Below, in pieces: positions 44,305-53,194 of a DNA stretch of 64,000 nucleotides. Source of the stretch: Chitinophagales bacterium (lineage in GTDB: Bacteria > Bacteroidota > Bacteroidia > Chitinophagales > JADIYW01); NCBI GenBank assembly GCA_020636535.1, contig JACJXT010000011.1:930001-994000 (forward strand), in the 5' to 3' direction. The notes under the pieces were generated by a model that was given only the letters and a program-made list of their open reading frames with translations, was not told the DNA's origin and ran no database searches. A program made the translations under genes and the position numbers. How positions within the stretch are numbered: position 1 is the stretch's first letter; the number at the start of each line of letters is the position of its first letter.

Positions 44305-45283
44305 CAATTAATAATTTTTGTTCGTTTATACTTTCGGCAATGGCTCTGATTACTGGAATAGCAACAGAATTTCCAATTTGTTTATATTGTTCTCCAACAT
44401 TTGAATGTTTTATAAAATTGGGATGAAAGCCCATTATTTTATAACATTCATTTATTGTTAGTTTTCTAACTGCATCTAATTCTGGAATGTAAATAAAAAA
44501 TCTACCTGCTGTTTCCTGTGATGGAATTGTTGGATGAGTTCCGTCAATTGAATAAATTCTATTAGGTTGTCTGTGAACTCTTGAAAGATGTTCAGTATTT
44601 TTCCTAATACCATTTTTCCAAGTGTTTTTGTTTCTATATCCTACAAATAACAAACCACTTTCTTGTTTTTTGGGTGATTCAATTAATGTATATTCTGATT
44701 TCTCAATAAATTCAAAATTGCCTTCTTTGTCTAAAAAATCTCTTAAAATAACTTTCTTTTTCTTTTTGAGTTTTTCAAAATCGAAGTAGTGTTTTCTTGT
44801 TGCAATTATAAAAATTCGTTCTCTATTTTGAGGTAGTCCAAAATCTTTTGCGTTCAAAATTTTGTGTGTTACATTGTACCCTAAATCCATTAAGGATTTT
44901 AAGATTACAGTAAAAGTTCTTCCTTTGTCGTGATGAATTAAATGTTTTACATTTTCTAAAACAACAACACTTGGCTGTTTTTTGTCAATTATTTGGCAAA
45001 TGTCAAAAAATAAAGTACCTCTTGTATCTTCAAAACCCATTTTTTTTCCCGAAATGCTGAAAGGTTGACAAGGAAAACCACCCAATAAAATGTCAAAATC
45101 TGGAATTTCTGTTGGGTTAATTTTAGTTATGTCGCCAAAAGGTTTGTCTCCAAAGTTTGCTTCGTAAACTTCTTGACAAGGTTTATTTATTTCAGATGTG
45201 AAAATACATTTAAATCCTGCATCTTCAAAACCCTTTCTGAAACCGCCAATTCCTGCGAATAAGTCTATAAAATTATACTGCAT
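44252..45283 (-). CDS. DNA (cytosine-5-)-methyltransferase
   Basis: 343 residues from ATG 45283, which overlaps the controller gene end by 11 bp; an earlier in-frame start would run deep into that gene. Motif I FIDLFAGIGGFRKGFEDAGF, motif IV GGFPCQPFSISG with catalytic Cys72, motif VI VVLENVKHL, motif VIII FGLPQNRERIFIIAT, then the target-recognition region, and motif X IGNSVAIPVIRAIAESI. It protects the host DNA from the adjacent endonuclease by C5 methylation. Confidence 0.95.
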   Translation of the reverse strand: MQYNFIDLFAGIGGFRKGFEDAGFKCIFTSEINKPCQEVYEANFGDKPFGDITKINPTEIPDFDILLGGFPCQPFSISGKKMGFEDTRGTLFFDICQIIDKKQPSVVVLENVKHLIHHDKGRTFTVILKSLMDLGYNVTHKILNAKDFGLPQNRERIFIIATRKHYFDFEKLKKKKKVILRDFLDKEGNFEFIEKSEYTLIESPKKQESGLLFVGYRNKNTWKNGIRKNTEHLSRVHRQPNRIYSIDGTHPTIPSQETAGRFFIYIPELDAVRKLTINECYKIMGFHPNFIKHSNVGEQYKQIGNSVAIPVIRAIAESINEQKLLIDEPQRQVVGDLQTLLFA

Positions 45284-45581
45284 TTTGATTTGCTTTTTGA
45301 TATTTAATTTTTTCTTCTGCAACGATTAATATATCATTAGCGTAATCAATGTCTTTCAGTTCATAGATTATTTTATCTGAATACCATTCAATTAATAAAT
45401 CTTGCTTAGGTAAATTGTAAAAGTCAGAGAGTTTAATAAGTTGCTCCTTTGTCGGTTTACGTTCTCCTTTTTCAAATTTGCTAATCAAAGATTGGTCGAT
45501 GTCAAGTTCTGAAGCAACTTTTCGTAAGATGAGTTTTTTCTCTTCTCGTGCCAATTTTAATATTTTGCTTAAATTACTCAT
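45273..45581 (-). CDS. XRE-family controller protein of the restriction-modification operon
   Basis: 102 residues. Helix-turn-helix in LRKVASELDIDQSLISKFEKGERKPTKEQLIKLSDFY (about residues 20-56), with a C-terminal extension. Its start codon lies within the inverted repeat 45581-45616 and a promoter box ends 5 nt before the ATG, so the message is probably leaderless, as known for several R-M controller genes. It should bind the inverted repeat and time expression of methylase and endonuclease. Confidence 0.88.
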   Translation of the reverse strand: MSNLSKILKLAREEKKLILRKVASELDIDQSLISKFEKGERKPTKEQLIKLSDFYNLPKQDLLIEWYSDKIIYELKDIDYANDILIVAEEKIKYQKANQNAV

Positions 45582-45616
45582 TTGGACAAAATTATTTTAG
45601 ACTAATGATGTCCAAA
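45581..45616 (-). promoter_or_regulatory. Promoter and operator of the restriction-modification operon
   Basis: Inverted repeat TTTGGACA (45581-45588 on the plus strand) and TGTCCAAA (45609-45616), 20 nt apart. On the minus strand TTTG (45616-45613), an 18-nt spacer and TAATTTTG (45594-45587) form a near-perfect promoter, each element lying in one half-site. The start codon is 5 nt beyond the box. Confidence 0.75.
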
Positions 45617-45864
45617 ATTACAACTTTATTTTTTCTTTGAGTTAAAAACTTCATATTTTCCATCGGTTATTTTTCTGTGCGGTCTTTCTTCGTATTGTAC
45701 CTAACTACTATATATCACCACATCAACTTACTATAATATCTTTCTGTAGTAACATAGTTTTTACTATAACAAGTTAAGCAATTATTTTTAAATTACAAAT
45801 ATTTTATAGGAATTCTTAAGTGTAGTAAAGAAATGTATCACAAAGTTGTCTTAGTAATCAAAAA

Positions 45865-46797
45865 CTATTCTATCAACAAACCATTAATAATGCGTACATC
45901 GTTTTCAATGGCTGTTTGTAGTAAATCCCAATTTTCAAATTTTATTTGCGGACGCAAGTATGTCACAAATTCAAAACTTAAATTTTTATCATATAAGTTG
46001 GCATCAAAATCTATAATAAAGACTTCTATAGTCAATTCGCTATTATCAAAAACAGTTGGTCGGTAACCAATACTTAAAGCACCTTTGTAGCGTTGGTCAT
46101 CAATATCAACCCAAACAGCGTAAACACCAGAAGCTGGAATTAATTTATGTGGATTGCTTACTTCTATATTAGCAGTAGGAAATCCAAGAATTCTACCAAT
46201 TTTATCACCATGAATGACTTTGCCTTTTATAGTAAATGGATGAGACAACCACTCATTTGCAGTAGCAATATCACCTTGTAGCAAAGCATCTCTTACTTTG
46301 GTAGAACTCACTTTAATTTCATCTACGGTTTGTGCCCAAAGTTCTTCAACTGTATAATGATAAGTAGGTGCAAATTGTGCTAGCGTTTTAATATTGCCTT
46401 TTCTGTCTTTTCCAAAATGATGATCGTAACCAACACAAATGTATTTTGGATGAAATTTTTCTATTAGTATATGTTTAATGTAATCTACAGCATCTGTATT
46501 GGCTAATTCATTTGAGAATGGAATAATCACTAAATTATCTAAACCAAATTGTTCTAGCAGTTCAATTTTTTCATCAATAGTAGAAATAAGTTTGAGTTTA
46601 TTGTCATTCGGATTTAAAACCAATCTTGGATGTGGATCAAAAGTCAACAAAATACTTTCACCATCAATGTCATGAGCAATTTCATTAATTCGCTTTATTA
46701 TTTGCTGATGACCAAAATGCACACCATCATAAGTGCCAATAGTTAGCACTGCATTTTTAAATTGTGGTAAATCATCTAATCCGTAAAAAACTCGCAT
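45865..46797 (-). CDS. ribF: Bifunctional riboflavin kinase / FAD synthetase
   Basis: 310 residues from ATG 46797 (in-frame TTG at 46806 rejected). FAD synthetase half: LTIGTYDGVHFGHQQIIKRI and LTFDPHPRLVL with CVGYDHHFGKDRKG; riboflavin kinase half (about 180-310): GKVIHGDKIGRILGFPTANIE, GVYAVWVDID and IEVFIIDFDANLYDK. It makes FMN and FAD. Divergent from folC, with a TAATTTTG box 6 nt before its start. Confidence 0.95.
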   Translation of the reverse strand: MRVFYGLDDLPQFKNAVLTIGTYDGVHFGHQQIIKRINEIAHDIDGESILLTFDPHPRLVLNPNDNKLKLISTIDEKIELLEQFGLDNLVIIPFSNELANTDAVDYIKHILIEKFHPKYICVGYDHHFGKDRKGNIKTLAQFAPTYHYTVEELWAQTVDEIKVSSTKVRDALLQGDIATANEWLSHPFTIKGKVIHGDKIGRILGFPTANIEVSNPHKLIPASGVYAVWVDIDDQRYKGALSIGYRPTVFDNSELTIEVFIIDFDANLYDKNLSFEFVTYLRPQIKFENWDLLQTAIENDVRIINGLLIE

Positions 46798-46803
46798 CGT
46801 TTG

Positions 46804-46811
46804 CAAAATTA
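46804..46811 (-). promoter_or_regulatory. Putative -7 box 6 nt before ribF
   Basis: TAATTTTG on the minus strand; the gap to ATG 46797 is 6 nt. The ribF-folC gap is only 49 bp, so divergent promoters overlap here. Confidence 0.5.
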
Positions 46812-46846
46812 AAAATTTCTATCTTTCCGAAAGCAAAAAATTAAGT

Positions 46847-48130
46847 ATGACTTATAACGAATGCATTAGTTTTTTATATGAACAATTGCCAATGTTTTCA
46901 AAGCAAGGCAAATCGGCTTTCAAAAAAGATTTAAGCAATATTGTAGCATTGTGCAATTTTTTAAATGAACCACAAGAGCAATTTAAAAGTATACATATTG
47001 CTGGAACTAATGGAAAAGGTTCGGTTGCTCATGGCTTGGCTAGTATTTTTCAAGCAAACGGACAAAAAGTAGGTTTGTATACTTCGCCACATCTTAAAGA
47101 TTTTAGAGAACGCATTAAAATAAATGGCAACTATTGTTCTGAAGATTTTGTGATAGATTTTGTAGCAAAGATAAAACCATTGCTTAGTGAAATTCAACCT
47201 TCTTATTTTGAGATTACAGTAGCTATGGCATTCGATTGTTTTGCTCAAGAACAAGTAGACATTGCTATTATTGAAACTGGTTTAGGTGGACGATTAGATT
47301 CTACCAATATTATTCTACCACAACTGTCTGTTATTACTAATATTACATTAGAACATCAAGATATGCTTGGCGATACCATTGATGCTATTGCTAGAGAAAA
47401 AGCTGGAATTATTAAACCAAATATTCCTGTTGTTATTGGACGAAAAGACGAAATTAGTAGCTTTGAATTTATAAAAAAAGCAAAAAAAGAACATGCACCA
47501 ATTTATTTTAGTGATGATGTCTGTACTATCAATAGTTTTCAATTAAATGATGAATATTTAAATATAAATTTTAATATTAATGATGCTAATGTTGCTTATC
47601 AAAGCGATTTAAGAGCAATTTATCAAATTGAAAATTTAAAAACAATCATCGCTTTAATAAATATATATAATAAATATTATAAAAATATTATTAATGAAAC
47701 TGCGGTAGAAAATGGCATTGCCAATATCATTAGTAGTACTCAATTTTATGGAAGATGGCAAACACTGCAACAAAATCCTACTATAATAATAGATGTAGCT
47801 CATAACGAAGATGGTATTGCAAAAGCTGTCCAACAATTAAATTATGAAAATTATAATAAATTGCACATTATTTATGGTGTTGTAAAAGATAAAGATATTA
47901 GTAAGATTCTATTACGATTACCAAAAAATGCCAACTACTATATTACCGAACCTAATACCGAAAGAAAGTTGTCAGCAACACTCTTGTATGAAAAAATGAA
48001 AACAGATTTTAATACAATTAATTACTACGAAAATTGCCAAGCTGCTTTGCAAGACGCCTTAAAAAATGCTAGTAAAAATGATTTAATTTTAATTATTGGA
48101 AGCTTTTTTTTGGTATCAGAATTTTTATAA
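46847..48130 (+). CDS. folC: Folylpolyglutamate synthase / dihydrofolate synthase
   Basis: 427 residues, Mur-ligase family. P-loop HIAGTNGKGSVAHGLASIF at about residues 50-68, GLYTSPHLKDFRERIKING, ETGLGGRLDSTNII, ITNITLEHQDMLGDTIDAIAREKAGI and the C-terminal domain with IIDVAHNEDGIAKAV. It adds glutamate to dihydropteroate/folates. Complete. Confidence 0.94.
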   Translation: MTYNECISFLYEQLPMFSKQGKSAFKKDLSNIVALCNFLNEPQEQFKSIHIAGTNGKGSVAHGLASIFQANGQKVGLYTSPHLKDFRERIKINGNYCSEDFVIDFVAKIKPLLSEIQPSYFEITVAMAFDCFAQEQVDIAIIETGLGGRLDSTNIILPQLSVITNITLEHQDMLGDTIDAIAREKAGIIKPNIPVVIGRKDEISSFEFIKKAKKEHAPIYFSDDVCTINSFQLNDEYLNINFNINDANVAYQSDLRAIYQIENLKTIIALINIYNKYYKNIINETAVENGIANIISSTQFYGRWQTLQQNPTIIIDVAHNEDGIAKAVQQLNYENYNKLHIIYGVVKDKDISKILLRLPKNANYYITEPNTERKLSATLLYEKMKTDFNTINYYENCQAALQDALKNASKNDLILIIGSFFLVSEFL

Positions 48131-48195
48131 AATAAAAAAATGTAAAATAAATTTGGATAGAAGTATTTTTTGTTTATTATTGTGCTTCACTTGAT

Positions 48196-48588
48196 ATGTC
48201 AAAAAGAATACCATTTACAGTAGAACGAACATTTAGGTCATCACCTAAAATTCTATATAGTTTTTTAACAACACCATCTGGTTTAGTACAGTGGTTTGCA
48301 GATTATGTAGACTTAGATCCAAACGGAGAAATATTTACTTTTGAGTGGAACGGAGAGGAGCAAAGAGCTCAAATTTTAAACTACGATGATGATGAATTTG
48401 TAAAAATGCAATGGGAAGATGAAGATGATCCGAGAGTATATTTTGAATTTAGCATTAGAGTAACAGACATAACAAAAGAAACGATTCTTACAGTAACCGA
48501 TTTTGCAGAAAAAGGTGATATTGAAGACGCCAAAGAATTATGGATGAGTCAACTAGAAGACTTAGCCAAAGCACTAGGAAACGGATAG
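48196..48588 (+). CDS. START-like (SRPBCC) domain protein
   Basis: 130 residues: IPFTVERTFRSSPKILYSFLTTPSGLVQWFADYVDLD, FTFEWNGEEQRAQILNYDDDEFVKMQWED and an amphipathic C-terminal helix, the small Bacteroidota START-like family related to AHSA1/SRPBCC folds. Ligand and role are unknown. Lone gene. Confidence 0.85.
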   Translation: MSKRIPFTVERTFRSSPKILYSFLTTPSGLVQWFADYVDLDPNGEIFTFEWNGEEQRAQILNYDDDEFVKMQWEDEDDPRVYFEFSIRVTDITKETILTVTDFAEKGDIEDAKELWMSQLEDLAKALGNG

Positions 48589-48685
48589 TTTTTTGTAGCA
48601 AGATTTTTTTGTGAGATTATTAGATTAATAGACCCAAGAATTTTAGACTTTTTTATTTCATCATACTGAGTGAAGTTTACGAAGC

Positions 48686-48796
48686 AAAATATCTCAATTG
48701 TTGCTAAACTCGTTTCAGCATCTACAATAGAAAACAAACCAAAACATCTCCAACACTTGCTGAACTTGTTTCAGCATCTATTATAAGAAACAAACA
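48686..48796. repeat. Two tandem copies of a ~56-bp hairpin-containing repeat
   Basis: Copy 1 (about 48686-48739) and copy 2 (48740-48796) share ATCTC...TTGCT(A/G)AACT(C/T)GTTTCAGCATCTA and AGAAA-ACAAAC. Copy 2 contains the perfect hairpin TGCTGAA-CTTGT-TTCAGCA. This word family is frequent between Bacteroidota genes. The 280-bp gap 48589-48868 has no gene. Confidence 0.6.
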
Positions 48797-49409
48797 AACT
48801 CATTAACACTTCTTATATAAATTATTACAGATTAATATATAAATAGCAGTATATTTAATGAACTGCTTATGTTAAAACGACTATTAATAATATTATCTCT
48901 GCTTATGCTTATTTATGTTACTTATAATATTTACAGCAAGTATCAAGCAAAAAATATAAAAAAAGATACGCCACAATTAATGGCGTATTTATTAAGTGAT
49001 AAAGTACAAAACGGTGATATTATCTTTCAAACATCAAAATCTAGCCAAAGCAAAGCCATTCAATTGGCTACAAAATCTAAGTACAGCCACATGGGAATTA
49101 TTTATAAAATAAATGGACAACTATTCGTTTATGAAGCGATACAACCTGTTCAATTAACTTTGTTAAAAGATTGGATTGCTCGTGGCGAAAATGGAAACTT
49201 TGTAATAAAACGATTAAAAAATGCAGACAAAATTTTAACAGCATCAACATTAAATAAAATGAAACAATTAGGAGAGCAGTACAAAGGCAAAAACTATGAT
49301 TTATACTTTGAATGGTCTGATGATAAAATATATTGCTCTGAATTAGTTTGGAAAATATATAAAGAAGGTGCTAATATTGAGATTGGACAATTAGAACATT
49401 TATCAGATT

Positions 49410-50707
49410 AAGACCGTTGCAAGGCAGTGATAAAAAATAATATAGAATAATGCTAGTAGTTATACTATAATTTAGTATATTAGAGTTATGAAAATAAATA
49501 AGCCACTCACATTAGCAGACAGTATATGCGATACACGCGTAAAGAAAGTTAAACAAGTTTTCTTTACACAAATTAACCAGTTAATAGATTGGCAACAAAT
49601 TAGTACAGTAATAGATAAGTATTACACCAAAGGCACAAGTGCAACAGGCAAGCCAAGTTATGATGGATTGTTATTATTCAAAATCTGTTTACTACAAACA
49701 TGGTACGGACTAAGTGATTACGAAGTAGAAGACAGAATAAATGACAGCCTCTCCTTTAGTTCTTTCTTAGAATTAACCATAGACCAAACCTCACCAGACC
49801 ATAGTACCATAAGCAGATTTAGAACAGCAATGACAGGAGCAGGAGCATATGATGAATTATTAAAAAGCATAAACAAACAATTAGAACAACATCAAATACT
49901 AGTAAAGACAGGAGCTATAGTAGATGCCAGTATAGTAGAAACACCATTAAAACCCAAAGGAAAAAGTAATTATGAGCTTGAAGCACAACAACAACAACAA
50001 GAGCAATCACAAGAAGTACCAACAAAGACGGTAGAAAAAAAATACAGTACAAGTGTAGACATAGAAGCAGCATGGATAAAGAGAGGCAAACAACTAAAAT
50101 ATGGCTATAAGAAACACTATGTAACAGACAACGAAGGATTAGTATTAGGCGTATTAACCACCAAAGCAAGTGTAAATGAAATTAGTAATCTAGAAACGGT
50201 ATTAAAAACAGCAGACTTACCAAAAGACATAGCAGTAAAAGCAGACAAAGGTTATCAATCAGAGAAGAATAATGAATTGTTAAAGACATTAGGATTAAAA
50301 AATAACATATTAAAAAAAGCAACTAAAAATAAAGCATTAACACAAGCCCAAACAGATTATAACAAACTAATAAGCAAAACCAGATATAAAATAGAACGCA
50401 CTTTTGGCAGTATAAAAAGATGGTTTAACGGCGGTATAGCAAGATACAGAGGCATAGCCAAGATGCACACACAAAACATAATGGAAGCCATAGCATATAA
50501 TTTATACAGAAGTCCAGGGATACTTATGTCCAAAGCATAAAAAAGCGAAGAAAAGTAAAAAAAAAGAGTACTAAACAAACAAAAATCAATCAAAAAAGAT
50601 AAAAAATAACAAAATAAGCCAATAAAACAAACAAATTAAAATATAATAAATATAAACTAATGAATATAATAAATAAAAAACAAAAATTTCACCTTTTGCA
50701 ACGGTCT
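49410..50707 (+). mobile_element. IS5-family insertion sequence, about 1.3 kb
   Basis: The ends are imperfect inverted repeats: A-AGACCGTTGCAAGG at 49410-49424 and CCTTTTGCAACGGTCT at 50692-50707. They are bounded by the direct repeat CAGATT (49404-49409 and 50708-50713; TCAGATT if one more base is counted). It carries a single transposase gene. Both the ends and the transposase look intact, so it may still be active. Confidence 0.88.
49488..50540 (+). CDS. IS5-family DDE transposase
   Basis: 350 residues. N-terminal LLLFKICLLQTWYGLSDYEVEDRINDSLSFSSFLEL and SPDHSTISRFRTAM motifs, then the DDE triad Asp146 (GAIVDAS), Asp253 (VKADKGYQSE) and Glu303 (KIERTFGSIKRWF), followed by ARYRGIAKMHTQNIMEAIAYNLYR. 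A Gln-rich insert (about 166-176) lies between the first Asp and the second. All catalytic residues are present. Confidence 0.93.
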   Translation: MKINKPLTLADSICDTRVKKVKQVFFTQINQLIDWQQISTVIDKYYTKGTSATGKPSYDGLLLFKICLLQTWYGLSDYEVEDRINDSLSFSSFLELTIDQTSPDHSTISRFRTAMTGAGAYDELLKSINKQLEQHQILVKTGAIVDASIVETPLKPKGKSNYELEAQQQQQEQSQEVPTKTVEKKYSTSVDIEAAWIKRGKQLKYGYKKHYVTDNEGLVLGVLTTKASVNEISNLETVLKTADLPKDIAVKADKGYQSEKNNELLKTLGLKNNILKKATKNKALTQAQTDYNKLISKTRYKIERTFGSIKRWFNGGIARYRGIAKMHTQNIMEAIAYNLYRSPGILMSKA

Positions 50708-50858
50708 CAGATTTTGACTTAAATAACAAAGTAGTTCAACAAAAAATGAAAGAACGATTTGGTAATAATATACCTATGAATGAAAAAGTTATTTCGCCAA
50801 GCCAAATGTTTAATTCTTCAAAACTGAAAACAGTGTTTAGGTCTAATTGAGTTTTTTA

Positions 50859-52148
50859 CTACAATAATGGTACATCTATAAATAATTTTACATTGCCATC
50901 GTTGTCTTTAGAGCGTTCTTTCATGGCATTTAATTTTGCTACATCATTGCAAATAATCAAAAATAAATATTCATCACTTAAAATACTTTTCTTGGTTTTA
51001 TAATATGGGTCACCTTTGTAAGTATTTAATGTAGTTACTTTGCAATTATAATTTTTATTATAATGAGATGCTATGCCTTTTAATAATGTTTTTGCTGTTG
51101 TAGCATTACCAACAACCATAATTGGATAAAGAATATTATCGGTTAGTTTTAAGTTAGCTAATGCTTTAAATAAACCTTGTGGATTTTCTAACTGCAATGC
51201 AAAGAAATCGCCCCAATTTATTGCTAAACAAGCAGCATCTATGTTACCATCATTATCAGGAATCATATATACTTTAGATGATTTTGAGTAAGTGAATAAC
51301 TGATTTAAAGTATCTAAGAAATCTGCTTCTGATTTAATATGATAAAAGACATAATGTTCTTTTTGTGCTTTGAGTTTTTGGTAAAATGCTTTTAGTTTTT
51401 CTATGTCATTAGAAATATCAATACATTGTTTAAATGCTTTTTTACTTCCAAAAAATTTATTGATATGTGTATTATTTGAAAAAGCCCATTTTTCGTAATG
51501 TTTTTCGTAGAGTTTAGTATTTAATTCTAGTGCTTCATTTATTGCTTGATTTTCTTTTCCCATAGCACCATAAGTAAAAGCAATATTTTCTTCAACACCA
51601 ACAATACTATGCATAATACTAAACATCAAAGTAAATATCTTTTTTCGTCTATATATTTTTTTATTATTTTCAATTCGCTCACTTACACGCAACATATTGT
51701 AGTAGTATGCATCATAGCGTTGATGGTCTAAAAATACATCTATTAAGTTTACATGTATATATCCAACTACATTATATTCTAGTTTGCCATGTTCATTTTT
51801 TTGTTGTGGATGTAAAACAATAACTACTAATGCATCTTTATTTATAGACATTACAGAGTTAGGAAAATTATGAAAATATGCTTGGAAACAAAAGTTGCCT
51901 TGTCCTTTTTCGTTGATGTGTTTCTCAGGAACAGCGATAATATCTTTACATTGATAAAAGAAGTAGGCAGTATCTGCAACATAACCTAGCGTATCTAAAA
52001 TCTGTCCCATTTCTGGTAAATAAGCAATTTTAGTAACAATAATTTCTAAGTTATCTTCAAATATATCAAACGATTCAATATTAACAGTATTGTATGAAAA
52101 AGAACCATCTATATTTTTGTCCACTCTTTTATAATTTCTCTGTTGCAT
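50859..52148 (-). CDS. Hypothetical protein, 429 residues
   Basis: I do not recognise the family. No signal peptide or membrane segment. The first 120 residues are beta-rich; residues about 120-235 (VVGYIHVNLIDVFL, IYRRKKIFTLMFSIMHSIVGVEENIAFTYGAMGKENQAINEALELN) faintly resemble an acetyltransferase fold; the last 170 residues alternate strands and helices (VYMIPDNDGNIDAACLAINWGDFF, PIMVVGNATTAKTLLKGIASHY). It is convergent with the IS-split gene, only 8 bp from its end, and has no obvious operon partner. Coding potential is clear from length and composition. Confidence 0.75.
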   Translation of the reverse strand: MQQRNYKRVDKNIDGSFSYNTVNIESFDIFEDNLEIIVTKIAYLPEMGQILDTLGYVADTAYFFYQCKDIIAVPEKHINEKGQGNFCFQAYFHNFPNSVMSINKDALVVIVLHPQQKNEHGKLEYNVVGYIHVNLIDVFLDHQRYDAYYYNMLRVSERIENNKKIYRRKKIFTLMFSIMHSIVGVEENIAFTYGAMGKENQAINEALELNTKLYEKHYEKWAFSNNTHINKFFGSKKAFKQCIDISNDIEKLKAFYQKLKAQKEHYVFYHIKSEADFLDTLNQLFTYSKSSKVYMIPDNDGNIDAACLAINWGDFFALQLENPQGLFKALANLKLTDNILYPIMVVGNATTAKTLLKGIASHYNKNYNCKVTTLNTYKGDPYYKTKKSILSDEYLFLIICNDVAKLNAMKERSKDNDGNVKLFIDVPLL

Positions 52149-52333
52149 AAATTGTAATTATGCTCCAATATAGATTTGTAAGAAGCATATAAACAACTAC
52201 TTATTAATTAGATAATATACTAATGGCAAAAATACCAAGATGTAATTACTTGTTAGTTGTTAGTAAAACTCTTTAAGAGATGTTAATTATAGAAATTACT
52301 GTTGACTTAATGACTAGTAACGAATGACTATTC

Positions 52334-53113
52334 TTACCTAATACAATTTTTCTTAATGTAATCTTCGGCTTCTTTGTTGCCTAAATCGTTGGCTTTTAAA
52401 AAGTCTGTACAAGCGTCTCCAGCTTGATTGAGTTTTAAGTAAGCCAATCCTCTATAAAAATATGCTAAATCACTGTCTTGTGTTTTTACAATAGCTGCCG
52501 ACAAATCATTAATGGCATCTTGCATATAATTTATTTTATAATATAAAATTCCTCTACTAATGTATGCTTTTACTTCAAATGGTTGAATAGCAATTGCTAA
52601 AGCATAATCTTGTATGGCACTTTCGTAATTTTTTAAGGCAGTTTTAGCTTCGGCTCTTCCTATAACTGCTAAATAATTATTAGGTTGTAGTGCAATTACT
52701 TTAGAATAATCTAAAACAGCACCTACAAAATCGTTGTTATTTTGCTTACAGTAAGCTAAACAATATAGTGCTTTCCAATTGTTTGGTGCTAAAATAGCGG
52801 CTTTCTGTGCTGCAAAAACAGCTTCTTTTTTATTTAAAGCTCTAAGATTTATCCATGCATTTAACATCCAGTAATCTGCATTTTCATTGTCCATTTTTAC
52901 TGCTTTGTCAATCAATGCTAATGCAGGAATGATATCATTATTTAAGAAATAATTATTGGCTTCTTTATAATATAAATCAGCACTTCTGTCGTCTAAAATT
53001 TTTATAGGAGCAATAAATTCATAATTCGGTTGATAGTCAATTGTGTCAACAATTGTTTGAGCAGAAGTAGTCATCAACTTAAAAAGAAATAATATAAGTA
53101 TGCTGTGTTTCAT
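52334..53113 (-). CDS. Secreted tetratricopeptide repeat protein
   Basis: 259 residues. Signal peptide (about 1-18, cleavage near TSA-QT), then six to seven TPR units from about residue 43 to the end (e.g. ALIDKAVKMDNENADYWMLNAWINLRALN, AILAPNNWKALYCLAYCKQNNNDFVGAVLDYSKVIALQPNN). TPRs mediate protein contacts; partner unknown. A perfect TATCTTTG box lies 8 nt before the ATG on the minus strand. Confidence 0.88.
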   Translation of the reverse strand: MKHSILILFLFKLMTTSAQTIVDTIDYQPNYEFIAPIKILDDRSADLYYKEANNYFLNNDIIPALALIDKAVKMDNENADYWMLNAWINLRALNKKEAVFAAQKAAILAPNNWKALYCLAYCKQNNNDFVGAVLDYSKVIALQPNNYLAVIGRAEAKTALKNYESAIQDYALAIAIQPFEVKAYISRGILYYKINYMQDAINDLSAAIVKTQDSDLAYFYRGLAYLKLNQAGDACTDFLKANDLGNKEAEDYIKKNCIR

Positions 53114-53194
53114 TTAATTTTCAAAGATAATCTTTTTTGTATTTATGTTGAAGTGAAATATAGCCAATGGAAATAATTGATTGGCTACAAAAAA

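Larger units (their letters stand above)
48869..50850 (+). pseudogene. YiiX/NlpC-P60-like hydrolase gene split by an IS5-type insertion
   Basis: The first part (48869-49411, 180 codons) has an N-terminal helix, NGDIIFQTSKSSQSKAIQLATKSKYSHMGIIY with the catalytic-His region, and IYCSELVWKIYKEG with the catalytic Cys, the YiiX permuted papain-like pattern. It stops at a TAA made by the insertion. The missing end, 45 residues (FDLNNKVVQQ ... VFRSN), lies at 50708-50850 in the right frame. Removing the element and one copy of the CAGATT duplication restores a 225-codon gene. The truncated product keeps the active-site motifs and may be partly functional. Confidence 0.85.

Noticed and set aside
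45660..45832. tRNA or other structured RNA in the gap before the R-M operon
   Set aside because: No acceptor stem or TTC loop can be made; only weak AT-rich pairing is visible.
45833..46066. Plus-strand 77-codon frame opposite the end of ribF
   Set aside because: Antisense to conserved riboflavin kinase sequence, no independent support.
48686..48796. CRISPR-like repeats
   Set aside because: Only two tandem copies, no unique spacers and no cas genes.
48869..49411. Complete 180-residue YiiX-like gene
   Set aside because: Its stop codon is formed by the insertion sequence and the missing C-terminus is found in frame on the other side.
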